In this document: positions 51,886-61,392 of the stretch, one piece after another
How the letters are laid out: each line of letters starts with the position of its first letter
Numbering within the stretch: position 1 is the first letter of the stretch
NCBI GenBank assembly: GCA_964425195.1
Contig: CAYRLG010000007.1
Span: 78,288 to 142,287 of the forward strand
Source: Desulfamplus sp964425195
Lineage (GTDB): Bacteria; Desulfobacterota; Desulfobacteria; Desulfobacterales; Desulfobacteraceae
Length of the DNA: 64,000 bases
Reading direction: 5' to 3'
Translations under genes and position numbers: made by a program
The notes under the pieces: generated by a model
What the model was told of the DNA's origin: nothing
The model's input: only the letters and a program-made list of their open reading frames with translations
The model's database searches: none

Positions 51886-53430
51886 ATGATTTACGGCAAC
51901 GAAGTTGAGAATCGCTATCTATTAAAAGCTATAGAAACAATTAAACGCCAAATTCTTATTATTTCAGAAAATTACAAAATTCTTGCATCTAATTGTAATC
52001 CTGATAGGACATACTTCCTTAATAAGAACAGCTCAGAGGGAGATATCTGTTATCAAGCTCTATTCAAATTTAGCTCTCCATGCAAGAACTGCCCAGCCAC
52101 TGAGGTCAAAAGAACTGGAAAGCCATCTCTTAAGCAAATTGTAATAGACGAAGAGAGTGGTAGTGAAGGAAAGAATAACTTATGTTCATGTCTATATGCC
52201 TATCCTATGTCTGGAACTGATGGAGATGAAGATGCCATTGTTGTTCTTGATTTTGATCTCCCCTCACTTTTTAGGTGTGATGAAAAGAGAGTAACATCAA
52301 ATGCCTTTTTAAGAAATCTTATACATAGTGCTGCAGATGGAGTAATTGCAGCAGATATGACTGGTAAAATAATAATTTTTAATAAAGCTGCTACAGAGAT
52401 ATCTGGCTACTCCAGAAAAGAGGCGATTGAGCATCTTAATATACGAGATATATATCCTGCCGGAGATGCTCATAAAATAATGAAAAAAATGCGAAGTGGG
52501 GATTATGGAGGAAAAGGACTGCTAAAGGGGCATAAGCAGTTAGCTGTAAGAAAAGATGGAAGCACAACACCAATAGTTCTTAACGCATCTATTGTGTATG
52601 AAAATGATAGCGAGATAGCAAGCATTGGTTTTTTTCATGATCTGCGTGAATCTAAACGGCTTGAAGCTGAAATAGAGAAGATGCAAATTCAGCTTTTGCA
52701 GGCAGAAAAGATGTCATCACTTGGCAAACTTGCGGCGGGAGTTGCTCATCAACTCAACAATCCACTTGGAGGAATTACTCTTTTTACACAGTTGATGCTT
52801 GAAGAGTATGATCTTAACAGCGATGCAAGAGATGATCTACTTAAGATTCAGCGAGATGCCGAAAGATGCAGTGCTATTGTTAAAGAGCTTCTTGAGTTTG
52901 CACGTCAGACAAAAAGAGAGGTTAAACTTCAAAATATTAACAAAATAGTGGGAAGAACCCTTTTTCTCCTCCGTAATCAGTCTATTTTTCAGAATATCCA
53001 AATCATCGAAAACTATGACACCACTATCCCTGAGATACCCGTAGATATGCAACAGTTGAACCATGTTTTTATGAACATTATTCTCAACGCGGCAGACTCT
53101 ATGGAAGGTAGCGGTGTGCTTGAAATCAAGACATTTCTTAAAAGTAAGAGTGGTATTCTATCTGATGGTATCAATCCATTGCACGATAATGATGGAATGG
53201 TATATATTACAATTTCAGATACGGGTCCAGGAATTCCATCTTCAATTCTTCCGACCATTTTTGAGCCATTCTTTACAACCAAGGAGGAGGGGAAAGGGAC
53301 AGGATTGGGACTAAGCATGGCTTATGGTATTGTTGAGAGCCATAAAGGTAAGCTAACTGCTGAAAATAGACCAGAAGGAGGTGCTCTTTTTTCCATTTCT
53401 ATTCCATTAAAGCAACAAGATGGCAACTAA
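51886..53430 (+). CDS. PAS-domain histidine kinase with a cysteine-rich N-terminal sensor
   Basis: This kinase is 514 residues from ATG 51886, with GGGAAGG upstream. A GTG 9 bases earlier is possible. The N-terminal PAS-like domain has the cysteine motif CYQALFKFSSPCKNCP (near residue 60). A second PAS domain follows at about 140-260 (RNLIHSAADGVIAADMTGKI). The HisKA domain has His288 in GVAHQLNNPLGG, and the ATPase domain has NIILNAADSM, DTGPGIP and FFTTKEEGKGTGLGLSMAY. No membrane helix is evident, so it is probably a cytoplasmic NtrB-like kinase. No response regulator is nearby. It is divergent from metV. Confidence 0.87.
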   Translation: MIYGNEVENRYLLKAIETIKRQILIISENYKILASNCNPDRTYFLNKNSSEGDICYQALFKFSSPCKNCPATEVKRTGKPSLKQIVIDEESGSEGKNNLCSCLYAYPMSGTDGDEDAIVVLDFDLPSLFRCDEKRVTSNAFLRNLIHSAADGVIAADMTGKIIIFNKAATEISGYSRKEAIEHLNIRDIYPAGDAHKIMKKMRSGDYGGKGLLKGHKQLAVRKDGSTTPIVLNASIVYENDSEIASIGFFHDLRESKRLEAEIEKMQIQLLQAEKMSSLGKLAAGVAHQLNNPLGGITLFTQLMLEEYDLNSDARDDLLKIQRDAERCSAIVKELLEFARQTKREVKLQNINKIVGRTLFLLRNQSIFQNIQIIENYDTTIPEIPVDMQQLNHVFMNIILNAADSMEGSGVLEIKTFLKSKSGILSDGINPLHDNDGMVYITISDTGPGIPSSILPTIFEPFFTTKEEGKGTGLGLSMAYGIVESHKGKLTAENRPEGGALFSISIPLKQQDGN

Positions 53431-53474
53431 ATCAAAAGAATCTCAAGCAGTTGAGTCTATCTTTTTCATAAAAT

Positions 53475-54401
53475 TCAATAAATACTTTTACCTAAAGCAG
53501 AAACCGCAAGGTTTACGGCAAGTTTTGCTGTTTTATTTGCCTGATCCAAAATAGGGTTTATCTCAACTAGATCCATAGATGAAAGTTTTCCTGAGTCTGC
53601 AATTATCTCCATGCAAAGATGGGCTTCTCTGTAGGTCAATCCTCCTGCTACAGGAGTGCCAACTCCAGGTGCTTCAACAGGGTCCATAACATCCATATCA
53701 AGGCTTACATGTATCCTTTTAATGTGCATAAACTTCATCAATGCTTTATTGATAATCGTACTTATACCTTGTTCATCAATATCTCTCATAGTATATACAG
53801 TTATACCGCTCTTTTTTAAGCGTTCTCTCTCTTTTATATCAAGGTCTCTTATACCAATAAGTGCCACGTTTTCAGGGGCAATTTTCATCCCCGCTCTTCC
53901 TATATTTACAAGAGATGGCACACCATCTCCTATTAGTGCTGCAAGCGGCATTCCATGAACATTACCGCTTGGAGATGTCTCATGCGTATTGAAATCTGCA
54001 TGGGCATCAATCCAGATAACGCCAATTTGATTATTATGGGATACACCTCCAATTGTTCCAATTGAAATAGAGTGATCTCCTCCAAGAAAGAGAGGAAAGC
54101 TATTCTCATCAATAGCCTGTTTTCCAGCACGATAAACATCTTTACACACTTTTGTGATAGATTTAATATAGCTCACTTTAGCATTGCTAAAGCCTATCTG
54201 AGCTATTGTATTATTATCACTCTCTCCAGATATATCCCGAACAGGCACTACAATATCACCCCTGTCTTCAACAGTATAAGAAAGATTTCTCAACTCAGAT
54301 ACAAGACCTGTATATCTTAAAGCAGCAGGACCCATATCAACTCCTCTGTGCAGTTGACCAAAATCCATTGGAATACCAATTATCGTAATTTTTTTCTCCA
54401 T
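53475..54401 (-). CDS. rocF: Arginase
   Basis: This 308-residue ureohydrolase has manganese-binding motifs LGGDHSISIG, IDAHADFNTHE and SLDMDVMDP, plus GNVHGMPLAALIG. These favour arginase over agmatinase (the SGNxHGMP motif near residue 133 is typical of arginase RocF). It hydrolyses arginine to ornithine and urea. AAAGG precedes the ATG. A P5C dehydrogenase gene 4.5 kb away is a later step of arginine breakdown. An ornithine aminotransferase was not seen. Confidence 0.88.
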   Translation of the reverse strand: MEKKITIIGIPMDFGQLHRGVDMGPAALRYTGLVSELRNLSYTVEDRGDIVVPVRDISGESDNNTIAQIGFSNAKVSYIKSITKVCKDVYRAGKQAIDENSFPLFLGGDHSISIGTIGGVSHNNQIGVIWIDAHADFNTHETSPSGNVHGMPLAALIGDGVPSLVNIGRAGMKIAPENVALIGIRDLDIKERERLKKSGITVYTMRDIDEQGISTIINKALMKFMHIKRIHVSLDMDVMDPVEAPGVGTPVAGGLTYREAHLCMEIIADSGKLSSMDLVEINPILDQANKTAKLAVNLAVSALGKSIY

Positions 54402-54583
54402 TATTTGCCTTTCTATTACTCGTGAGTCATAAGTTTTTTAATCTTAAGGTAGATCTATCAAAGTCTTATGGCTTTTCGCAAGGCTTTTTAACAAGGTTTT
54501 ATATCGCTAATTGTTTGCACGGTAATATGATTTTATAGTCACTTATGCTTATCCGCCAAACATCATGAAGCGAGTGTCATAAT

Positions 54584-54610
54584 AAAAAGGGCGACTATAA
54601 TAAGTCGCCC
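54584..54610 (-). terminator. Terminator of the formate dehydrogenase gene
   Basis: On the minus strand GGGCGACT (54610-54603) pairs with AGTCGCCC (54596-54589) through an 8-bp stem and 6-base loop and is followed by TTTTTATTATG. It starts 30 bases after the fdhA stop. Confidence 0.85.
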
Positions 54611-54639
54611 ATAAATTTAAATTAGCTCATGTTATTTGT

Positions 54640-57438
54640 TTAAAGAGGAATCTTCTCTATTGCAACGGCACAAGCTTTGTATTCAGCAGTCAATGTGTTT
54701 GGATCAAAAGCAGGATTTGTAAGCCAATTTGCATTTCCTTCCCTAAAGTGAAATGCCATCCAGACCATACCGTCAGGAACTTCAGCAGTTACCCTTGCTT
54801 TTACTTTTACTTTGCCACGTCTTGAACGGACACATATATATTCACCTTGTTCAATACCAATTTTATTTGCATCTCCAATAGAAATATCAGCAGTCTCCTC
54901 TCCAAGCATTTCGTTGAGTCCATCACAGCGTCCTGTCTGAGTTCTTGTATGATAGTGGTAAAGTCTTCTACCAGTACTTAAAACAAGTGGATACTCTTTA
55001 TCTGGTACTTCAGCAGGAGGTGTCCACTCTACAGCAGCAAATGTTCCTTTACCTTTTGTGAATCTTCCGCTTGTATGAAGAATTGGTGTTCCAGGGTGTA
55101 CAATTGTAGGACAGGGCCACTGCAACCCATCTTTCTCAATTCTGTAGTATTTAATTCCGCCAAGATTTGGAGCAAGAACAGAAATTTCGTTATCCCATAG
55201 TTCTTGAGCAGACTCAGATTCCCAATTATGACCCATACGTTGGGCTATTTGTTTAAATATCCACCAGTTAGGTTGGGCATATCCAGGAGGCAAACTTGCA
55301 GTTCTTACTCTACTGACTCTTCGTTCGCTATTTGTAAAAGTGCCATCATTTTCACTCCAGGCAGCAGCAGGAAATACAACGTGTGCAAAACGAGTTGTCT
55401 CATTTTCAAAGATATCTTGAACAACTAAAAATTGTGCAGAGCTTAACTCATGTTCCACTTTACGAATATCTGGCTCTGTGTTTGCTAAATTTTCACCAAA
55501 TATGTAAAACCCCCTTATCTTACCAGTTACAAGTCCGTCCATCATCTGAGGAATCATTAAACCATTGTTTGCGGGCAGATTACTAACTTGCCATGCTGTC
55601 TCAAATTTCTTACGAGCATTTATATCACCAACAGCCTGATAACCAGGGAATACGTTTGGCAAAGCACCCATATCACATGCGCCTTGAACATTGTTCTGCC
55701 CTCTTAATGGATTTACTCCGCCACACTCAACACCCATATTACCAAGAAGCATCTGAAGGTTAGCAATAGACATAACATTGTTTTTACCGCAAGTATGTTC
55801 TGTAATTCCAAGCGTGTAGCACACCATTACAGGTTTTACAGATGCAAGTTGTCTTGCAACTTTTATAATTATATCTGGTTCGATACCAGATATCTTTCCA
55901 GCAACTTCAGGGGTATATCTCATAACTGTTGCTTTTAGCTCTTCGAAATCTGTACAATATGATTCAACAAAATTTTTATCGTAAATGTTCTCTTTAATAA
56001 GAACGTGCATGATGCCATTCAAAAGAGCAATATCACTTCCAACTTTTAATGGAAGATGTGTCTGTGCAAACTCTACAAGTTTATGTCGTCTTGGATCTAC
56101 CACAATAAGACCAGCACCATTTTGAACAGCATTCTTTAAGAAAGTTGCTGCTACTGGATGAGCCTCTGTCATGTTTGAACCAATAACTAAAAACATCTTT
56201 GCCTTAGCAAACTCTCCAAAAGAGTTTGTCATTGCACCAGAACCAAAAGATGTCGCAAGACCTGCGACAGTTGGAGCATGTCAAGTTCGAGCACAGTGGT
56301 CAATATTGTTAGTTTTGAACACTGCTCTAAAAAGTTTTTGCATCTGATACGAATCTTCATTGATACTTCTTGCACAACTTACACCTGCTAACGCATCTGG
56401 TCCGCTCTCTTTAATAATTTGAGTGAACTTCTCTACTACAAGATTTAACGCCTCGTCCCAGCTTGCAGGGCGAAGTTCTCCATTTTCCCGTATCAAAGGT
56501 GTTTTAAGACGCTCTTTGGAATAGATGAAATCATAACCAAACCGACCTTTGACACATAGTCTTCCCATATTTGGTGCCCCATCTTCTACCGCTGTAACTT
56601 TCACAATTTTATTATCTTTTACATGAAGAAGCTGCTGACATCCAACACCGCAATAGGGGCAGGTGGTTCTTATCTTTTCTGTCTCCCATGGACGAGCTTT
56701 TCCTAAAGCCTTTTTTTCAACCAAAGCACCAACAGGACAGACTTGAATGCACTGCCCGCAAAACACACAATCCGAGTGCATTAAGGAGTCTTTATTTCCA
56801 GCAACTATTTTGCTCTTATTGTCTCTGTACCCCAACTCTATGGCTTTGTTTGCCTGAACCTTATTACATGCAGCAACACACCGTCCGCAAAGAATACAAC
56901 GTGAAGAGTCTCTAATAATAAAAGGGTTGTCTATCTCTGGTGGAATCATAGTAGAAATAGATTCTTTATATTGCAACTCACCAAAGTTAGAATTTTGTCG
57001 CCCTACTACCTGATATCTGTATGCAAGATTTTGGAGTTCACAATCTCCCCATGCAGGGCATAAATTTTTACTGTAGTCATTGTGCATTGTTGCAAGTTGA
57101 AACTCTGTCCATGAGTCTTCTTTTGATGAACCAATAGCACAGTTATGATTTCCAGAAGCGAGCATAGAGCTGATAATGGATTTTCTGTGGCTAATCACCT
57201 TTGGAGATTCTGTTCTTACAACCATCTGATTAGAAGCTGGTGTATTGCATGAAGTTACAAGATCAGTTCTGCCTTGTACCTCAACAACACATATAAGACA
57301 GATACCAGTTGGAGTAGTTCCTTTAAGATGACATAAAGTTGGAATATAAATATTGTGACGAGTCGCCACATCAAGTATGGTTGCTCCCTGCTCAAACTCA
57401 CAGGTATGCCCATTTATAATAATTTTATTTTGATTCAT
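54640..57438 (-). CDS. fdhA: Selenocysteine formate dehydrogenase, NuoG-like N-terminus
   Basis: This is one reading frame of 932 codons with an in-frame UGA at 56283-56281 (codon 386) in the motif DHCART-U-HAPTVAG, the active-site selenocysteine of formate dehydrogenases. Residues 1-75 form a [2Fe-2S] domain (Cys36, 47, 50, 64), followed by ferredoxin-type clusters (CILCGRCVAACNK and CVFCGQCIQVCP). The molybdopterin domain starts TTCPYCGVGCQQLL. The C-terminal half has RRLYHYHTRTQTGR and the final domain. ATG 57438 has GGAG before it. The enzyme oxidises formate or reduces CO2. No NuoF-like partner gene is adjacent. An ordinary gene caller would split it into two genes. Confidence 0.95.
56251..56283 (-). 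promoter_or_regulatory. SECIS element and selenocysteine UGA
   Basis: Eleven bases after the UGA (56283-56281), TGTCGCA (56269-56263) and TGCGACA (56257-56251) form a perfect 7-bp stem with loop GGTCT. This is the bacterial SECIS pattern, and the GGUCU loop matches the SelB-binding loop of E. coli fdhF. It lies inside the coding sequence, as usual in bacteria. Confidence 0.88.
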
Positions 57439-57530
57439 AAAATTCTCCAAAGAAAGTTCTATAGGTTTATCTCTGTTTGGCAGAAAATAAATATGGTAAT
57501 CATGCAACTATGCTAAAATGCTTCTTTTTT

Positions 57531-57586
57531 GATATAGTAACTCCTGCATTATGTCAAATGTGGCATAATGCAGGAGTTACTATATC
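57531..57586. repeat. 23-bp perfect inverted repeat upstream of fdhA
   Basis: Positions 57531-57553 (GATATAGTAACTCCTGCATT then ATG) and 57564-57586 (its exact reverse complement) form a 23-bp perfect repeat with a 10-base spacer. It lies in the 213-base gap between the LysR gene and fdhA, both on the minus strand. It has no U-tract on either side, so a simple terminator is unlikely. On the minus strand a TTGACA lies just upstream of it (near 57602) and 15 bases later is TATAGT, so the repeat may overlap a promoter. Confidence 0.65.
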
Positions 57587-57651
57587 AGTGGATTGTTTTT
57601 GTCAATAAGATCATTTGCCGGATTAGAGTATTGAGAATTTATATGCTGAAT

Positions 57652-58653
57652 CTAAAACAGAATAAGCGTTCTTAAGAAATCAATCAGACATAGGAATTTC
57701 TCTTCAGATAGATTCCTATGTCTAATAAAAATATTGATATTATCGTTTAAAATATCAAGCTCGGGAAAAAGTTCTACTAATGTTCCCTGTTGCAGTTCCC
57801 TAAATATTGTATATTTAGGGACAAACCCAACACCCATAGAGCATAGAGTTGCGATAATAATTCCTCTGACATGATTTATCTCTGTTATTTTATTAAAAAT
57901 ATTCTGTTTTGATGCAGGGATAGAATTAATAAAATTACTCCACCACACAAGTTCGCTGTCCATTGAAAGAATATTACACCTTTGAAGGTCTTCCGGGGTT
58001 TCAATTCTTTTAAGTTGTATATATTCAGGAGTTGCGATGACAGAGTACTCTTCACGAAAAAGATGGATCGATTTTATTTCAGGGTGTGCATGAGGACGAC
58101 AGTCAATTATCATATCAAGTTCATTGTCAAGCAGAGGTTGTAAAAGATTGTGGCTAAGCCTAAAATCAATATGTATATTAGGATGCCTATCAAAAAAATT
58201 TTTTATACTTTTAAGAATAACGCTCATACCAAACTCAACAGTAGAGCCAAGTCTTATAAACTCCATGCCCCCATTACTTTTTGCAAGACTTTGCTTTGTT
58301 TTCTCTATCTCCGAAAATATAGTTTGGCAACTTCTAAAAAGAATTTTCCCCTGTTCAGTTAATGCAAAGGCTGCTCTCTTTTTTGACGATAATATACCAC
58401 TTTTTGGAGATAGTTTATTTTTAGATTTAATATCAGTTTTAGGATTTAGATCATCGTGATTTTTTGCCCAATCAATTGGTCGGTTCTCAATATATCCTCT
58501 TTTTTTTTCAACAAGCTGCATATCAAGGCTTTGCTCTAACGACTTGATAGCATGACTTACTGCAGATTGTGTTATAAATAGCTTTTCTGCACACTTGGAA
58601 TAACTTTTAACCTGAGCTAAAATATAAAAAATCTTAAGTTTATTTAAATCCAT
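57652..58653 (-). CDS. LysR-family transcriptional regulator with an insertion in the wing
   Basis: In this 333-residue protein the N-terminal helix-turn-helix (LNKLKIFYILAQVKSYSKCAEK, FITQSAVSHAIKSLEQSL) is standard. Between the two strands of the wing (VEKKRGY and RAAFALTEQGKIL) there is a polar Lys/Asp/Asn-rich insert of about 45 residues. The effector domain (from about 110) follows the LysR pattern (IRLGSTVEFGMSVIL, LLDNELDMIIDCRPHAHPEI). Usual LysR proteins are about 300 residues. The gene diverges from the P5C dehydrogenase gene and is upstream of fdhA, so either could be a target. Confidence 0.83.
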   Translation of the reverse strand: MDLNKLKIFYILAQVKSYSKCAEKLFITQSAVSHAIKSLEQSLDMQLVEKKRGYIENRPIDWAKNHDDLNPKTDIKSKNKLSPKSGILSSKKRAAFALTEQGKILFRSCQTIFSEIEKTKQSLAKSNGGMEFIRLGSTVEFGMSVILKSIKNFFDRHPNIHIDFRLSHNLLQPLLDNELDMIIDCRPHAHPEIKSIHLFREEYSVIATPEYIQLKRIETPEDLQRCNILSMDSELVWWSNFINSIPASKQNIFNKITEINHVRGIIIATLCSMGVGFVPKYTIFRELQQGTLVELFPELDILNDNINIFIRHRNLSEEKFLCLIDFLRTLILF

Positions 58654-58668
58654 GATTTATCCTCTCCG

Positions 58669-58710
58669 ATTATGAATATTGTTCAAGCATATTATGAATA
58701 TTATGAATTT
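58669..58710. promoter_or_regulatory. Triple ATTATGAAT repeats between lysR and P5C dehydrogenase
   Basis: The divergent region carries ATTATGAATATT at 58669-58680 and 58691-58702, and ATTATGAATTT at 58700-58710. Spacing is 22 then 9 bases. Repeats of this kind just upstream of a LysR start are a candidate autoregulatory operator. The region is AT-rich, so chance is a real alternative. Confidence 0.4.
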
Positions 58711-58848
58711 TACTTATATATAACTGTTCTGATATAAACAAATAATCAGAATATAAAAAAGCATTTCAATAAACCATAGCAGAACGATCATTAAGAGATA
58801 ATAGAAATTTAAACCCAATCACAACACAATAAATAAAGGAGAGATGCC

Positions 58849-60480
58849 ATGTCTAATTCCATCTACCAAGTTATGAAACCCCAAAATGAACCAATCCACT
58901 CATATCTTCCAGGAAGTGCTGAGAAGTTATCTCTAAAAAAGAGATTAAAAGAGATGAGAGAGACCCAGATTGAGATTCCCCTTATTATCAATGGTAAAGA
59001 GGTCAGAACTGGCAGGATAAAAGATTGCATCATACCTCATAAACACTCACACATTTTAGCAAAATATCATACTGCTGGACCAGAAGAGATGAAAATGGCA
59101 ATTGAGAGTGCATTAGAAGCTAAAAAAGAGTGGGAGCGTCTTGATTGGGATCATAGGCTTGCAGTTTTTCTTAAAGCTGCTGAACTTATTGCAGGACCAT
59201 GGAGAGATACTCTTGTTGGTGCAACTATGCTTGGTCAAGGTAAAACTGTTTATGAGTCAGAGGTTGAGGCTGCATGTGAACTTATCGATTTTTTCAAGTT
59301 CAACAGCTATTTTGTCAGAGAGATTATGGAAGAGCAGCCAGATCAGGTAAAAGGGTATTACAACCGCATGGAGTACCGCCCTCTTGAAGGTTTTATCCTT
59401 GCTGTAACACCATTTAACTTTACGGCAATTGGTGGAAATCTCCCTTCATCTCCAGCAATGGTTGGCAACACATCTATCTGGAAACCAGCATCTACTTCAA
59501 TATATTCAAATTACTATACAATGAAAGTATTTCAAGAGGCAGGTCTTCCTGACGGGGTTGTCAATTTTGTACCAGGTCCTGGAAGTGTGGTTGGACCAAT
59601 TGCCTTGTCGCATAGAATGCTTGGGGGAGTCCATTTTACTGGATCTACCGGAACTTTTAACGATATGTGGAAAACTATTGCCAATAACCTTGGAAATTAC
59701 AGAGGCTATCCTCGAATTGTAGGCGAAACTGGAGGAAAAGATTTCGTGTTTGTGCATCCATCTGCTGATGTTGATGCCGTTGTAATTGCCATTATTGGAG
59801 GAGGATTTGGCTATCAAGGACAAAAATGTTCAGCCACATCAAGAGTCTATGTGCCAGAAAGTCTCTGGTCTAAAGTAAAGTCAGGGCTACTTGAACAACT
59901 TGCTGACTTAAAAGTTGGTGATGTGGAAGATTTTACAAACTACATGGGCGCTGTAATTGACCGTAACTCTTTTAACAATATTAAATCATATATTGATTAT
60001 GCAAAACAGTCTCCTGAAGCAGAGATTATTAATGGTGGAAAGTGCAACGATGAAGTTGGTTTCTTTGTTGATCCAACAGTTATTGTAACTACTAATCCAA
60101 AATTTAAAACCATGACGGAAGAGATTTTTGGACCTGTAGTAACAATCTACGTTTATAAAGATGGTGATTATAAAGAGGCTCTTGAGCTTTGTGAATCAAC
60201 ATCAGATTATGGCTTAACCGGCTCTATTTTTGCAAGAGATAGAAGAGTTATTGCAGAGCTTGAGAAAAAACTTACATATTCAGCAGGAAATTTTTATATT
60301 AACGACAAAACAACAGGTGCATTTGTGGGACTCCAGCCTTTTGGAGGAGCAAGAGCTTCTGGAACAAACGAGAAAGTTGGAAGCAAACATAATGTTTATC
60401 GGTGGCTAATTCCAAGAACAATCAAGGAGAATTTCAACCCTCCTAAAAATTACAGGCTTGAGCTGATGAAAGAGGCGTAA
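58849..60480 (+). CDS. L-glutamate gamma-semialdehyde (1-pyrroline-5-carboxylate) dehydrogenase
   Basis: This 543-residue protein is close to the P5C-dehydrogenase length. The aldehyde-dehydrogenase fold has the NAD-binding GSTGTFN (near residue 265), catalytic Glu in VGETGGKDFVFVHPSADVD and the catalytic Cys in GGFGYQGQKCSATSRVYVPE. The final FVGLQPFGGARASGTNEKVGS is typical of P5CDH. It oxidises glutamate semialdehyde to glutamate with NAD. AAAGGAG precedes the ATG. It fits with the arginase gene as arginine or proline catabolism. Confidence 0.93.
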   Translation: MSNSIYQVMKPQNEPIHSYLPGSAEKLSLKKRLKEMRETQIEIPLIINGKEVRTGRIKDCIIPHKHSHILAKYHTAGPEEMKMAIESALEAKKEWERLDWDHRLAVFLKAAELIAGPWRDTLVGATMLGQGKTVYESEVEAACELIDFFKFNSYFVREIMEEQPDQVKGYYNRMEYRPLEGFILAVTPFNFTAIGGNLPSSPAMVGNTSIWKPASTSIYSNYYTMKVFQEAGLPDGVVNFVPGPGSVVGPIALSHRMLGGVHFTGSTGTFNDMWKTIANNLGNYRGYPRIVGETGGKDFVFVHPSADVDAVVIAIIGGGFGYQGQKCSATSRVYVPESLWSKVKSGLLEQLADLKVGDVEDFTNYMGAVIDRNSFNNIKSYIDYAKQSPEAEIINGGKCNDEVGFFVDPTVIVTTNPKFKTMTEEIFGPVVTIYVYKDGDYKEALELCESTSDYGLTGSIFARDRRVIAELEKKLTYSAGNFYINDKTTGAFVGLQPFGGARASGTNEKVGSKHNVYRWLIPRTIKENFNPPKNYRLELMKEA

Positions 60481-60496
60481 TTTAAACATTAACTTT

Positions 60497-60529
60497 AGAT
60501 TTGACAATTTTTCACAAGTTGTCAAATCT
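60497..60529 (+). terminator. Possible terminator after the P5C dehydrogenase gene
   Basis: AGATTTGACAA (60497-60507) and TTGTCAAATCT (60519-60529) form an 11-bp stem with an 11-base loop, 17 bases after the stop codon. The following ATCCTCTAAGTTTATTTC is not a clean U-tract. It might serve both convergent genes. Confidence 0.5.
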
Positions 60530-60612
60530 ATCCTCTAAGTTTATTTCTATTATAGCTTTTTGTGTAAGAGCCTGTTTTATAAGTTACTTCTCAAAGAGTT
60601 GATATATATTCC

Positions 60613-61377
60613 TCAATTAAGGAGAGCAAGTGTAAATATAGCTGTATTGCCAAGTATATGTATGATAATTGGTGCAGCAAGGCTTTTTGAATATTCATAA
60701 GATAAAGCAAAAACTATACCTCCAATTAATGGAATCAATGTAATTATCCTATTTTTTTCTATATTATGACATACTGTAAAGATTAATGTGCTACTAATAG
60801 TAGCACATAAAACTCCATATCTTCTCGCAAAAGCGTATATAAAGCCTCGAAAAAAAAGCTCTTCCGTAAGAGAACTTACAATGCAAGCTGTAAAGAGAAA
60901 TAGCATAACTTCAAATGCTCCACTCTGTTTTATTTCTGAAATCATTGGAGATTTAAATAGCAAAATAGGATCTGTTTGAGTGATAAACAGAATCAATATC
61001 CTTCCAATAAATGCAACAACGGCAAAATAGAGTGACCACAAAAAACCAATTTTAATACCCTCCTTTATATGTTGCAAGTTAAGTAATCTATTCAAAATAT
61101 TAAAAAAGAGAAATTTTAAACTCCATAACCTACAGTTAAATTGGTCTTTTTTTGAATTAAAAGTAGATAACTCTAATTTTAATTGAGAGTGGAACATAAT
61201 CAATATCATCAACATTAGCTCAACCATCCTAAGAATTAGTATAATTGAAATGTTTGATAGGATGAATATATTTTTAAACACCATTGGTCCAACTGTCTCA
61301 GATATTAAAACAATGGCTATGGCAGCTAAAAGATAATAAGGTGTTACACTATTTATAGAAAGGGTTGAGCTTTTCAA
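60613..61377 (-). CDS. CPBP-family intramembrane metalloprotease
   Basis: This 254-residue protein has about seven membrane helices. The CPBP (Abi) motifs are present: the EExxxR motif in LTEELFFRGFIYAFARR, FTVCHN with a His, and the terminal IIIHILGN with a second His. These residues bind the metal in Rce1-type proteases. Between the first and second halves a Lys/Asn-rich stretch faces the cytoplasm. It is convergent with the P5C dehydrogenase gene. Substrate unknown. Confidence 0.8.
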   Translation of the reverse strand: MKSSTLSINSVTPYYLLAAIAIVLISETVGPMVFKNIFILSNISIILILRMVELMLMILIMFHSQLKLELSTFNSKKDQFNCRLWSLKFLFFNILNRLLNLQHIKEGIKIGFLWSLYFAVVAFIGRILILFITQTDPILLFKSPMISEIKQSGAFEVMLFLFTACIVSSLTEELFFRGFIYAFARRYGVLCATISSTLIFTVCHNIEKNRIITLIPLIGGIVFALSYEYSKSLAAPIIIHILGNTAIFTLALLN

Positions 61378-61392
61378 GTTTGCATTTCCAAA

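Noticed and set aside
53442..53455. CTCAA/TTGAG hairpin between the PAS kinase and arginase genes
   Set aside because: The 5-bp stem is too weak and the U-run is separated from it, so a terminator is not supported.
56281..57507. Formate dehydrogenase as two separate genes with a truncated first half
   Set aside because: The break is a single UGA in the exact selenocysteine position with a SECIS hairpin directly downstream, so it is one gene.
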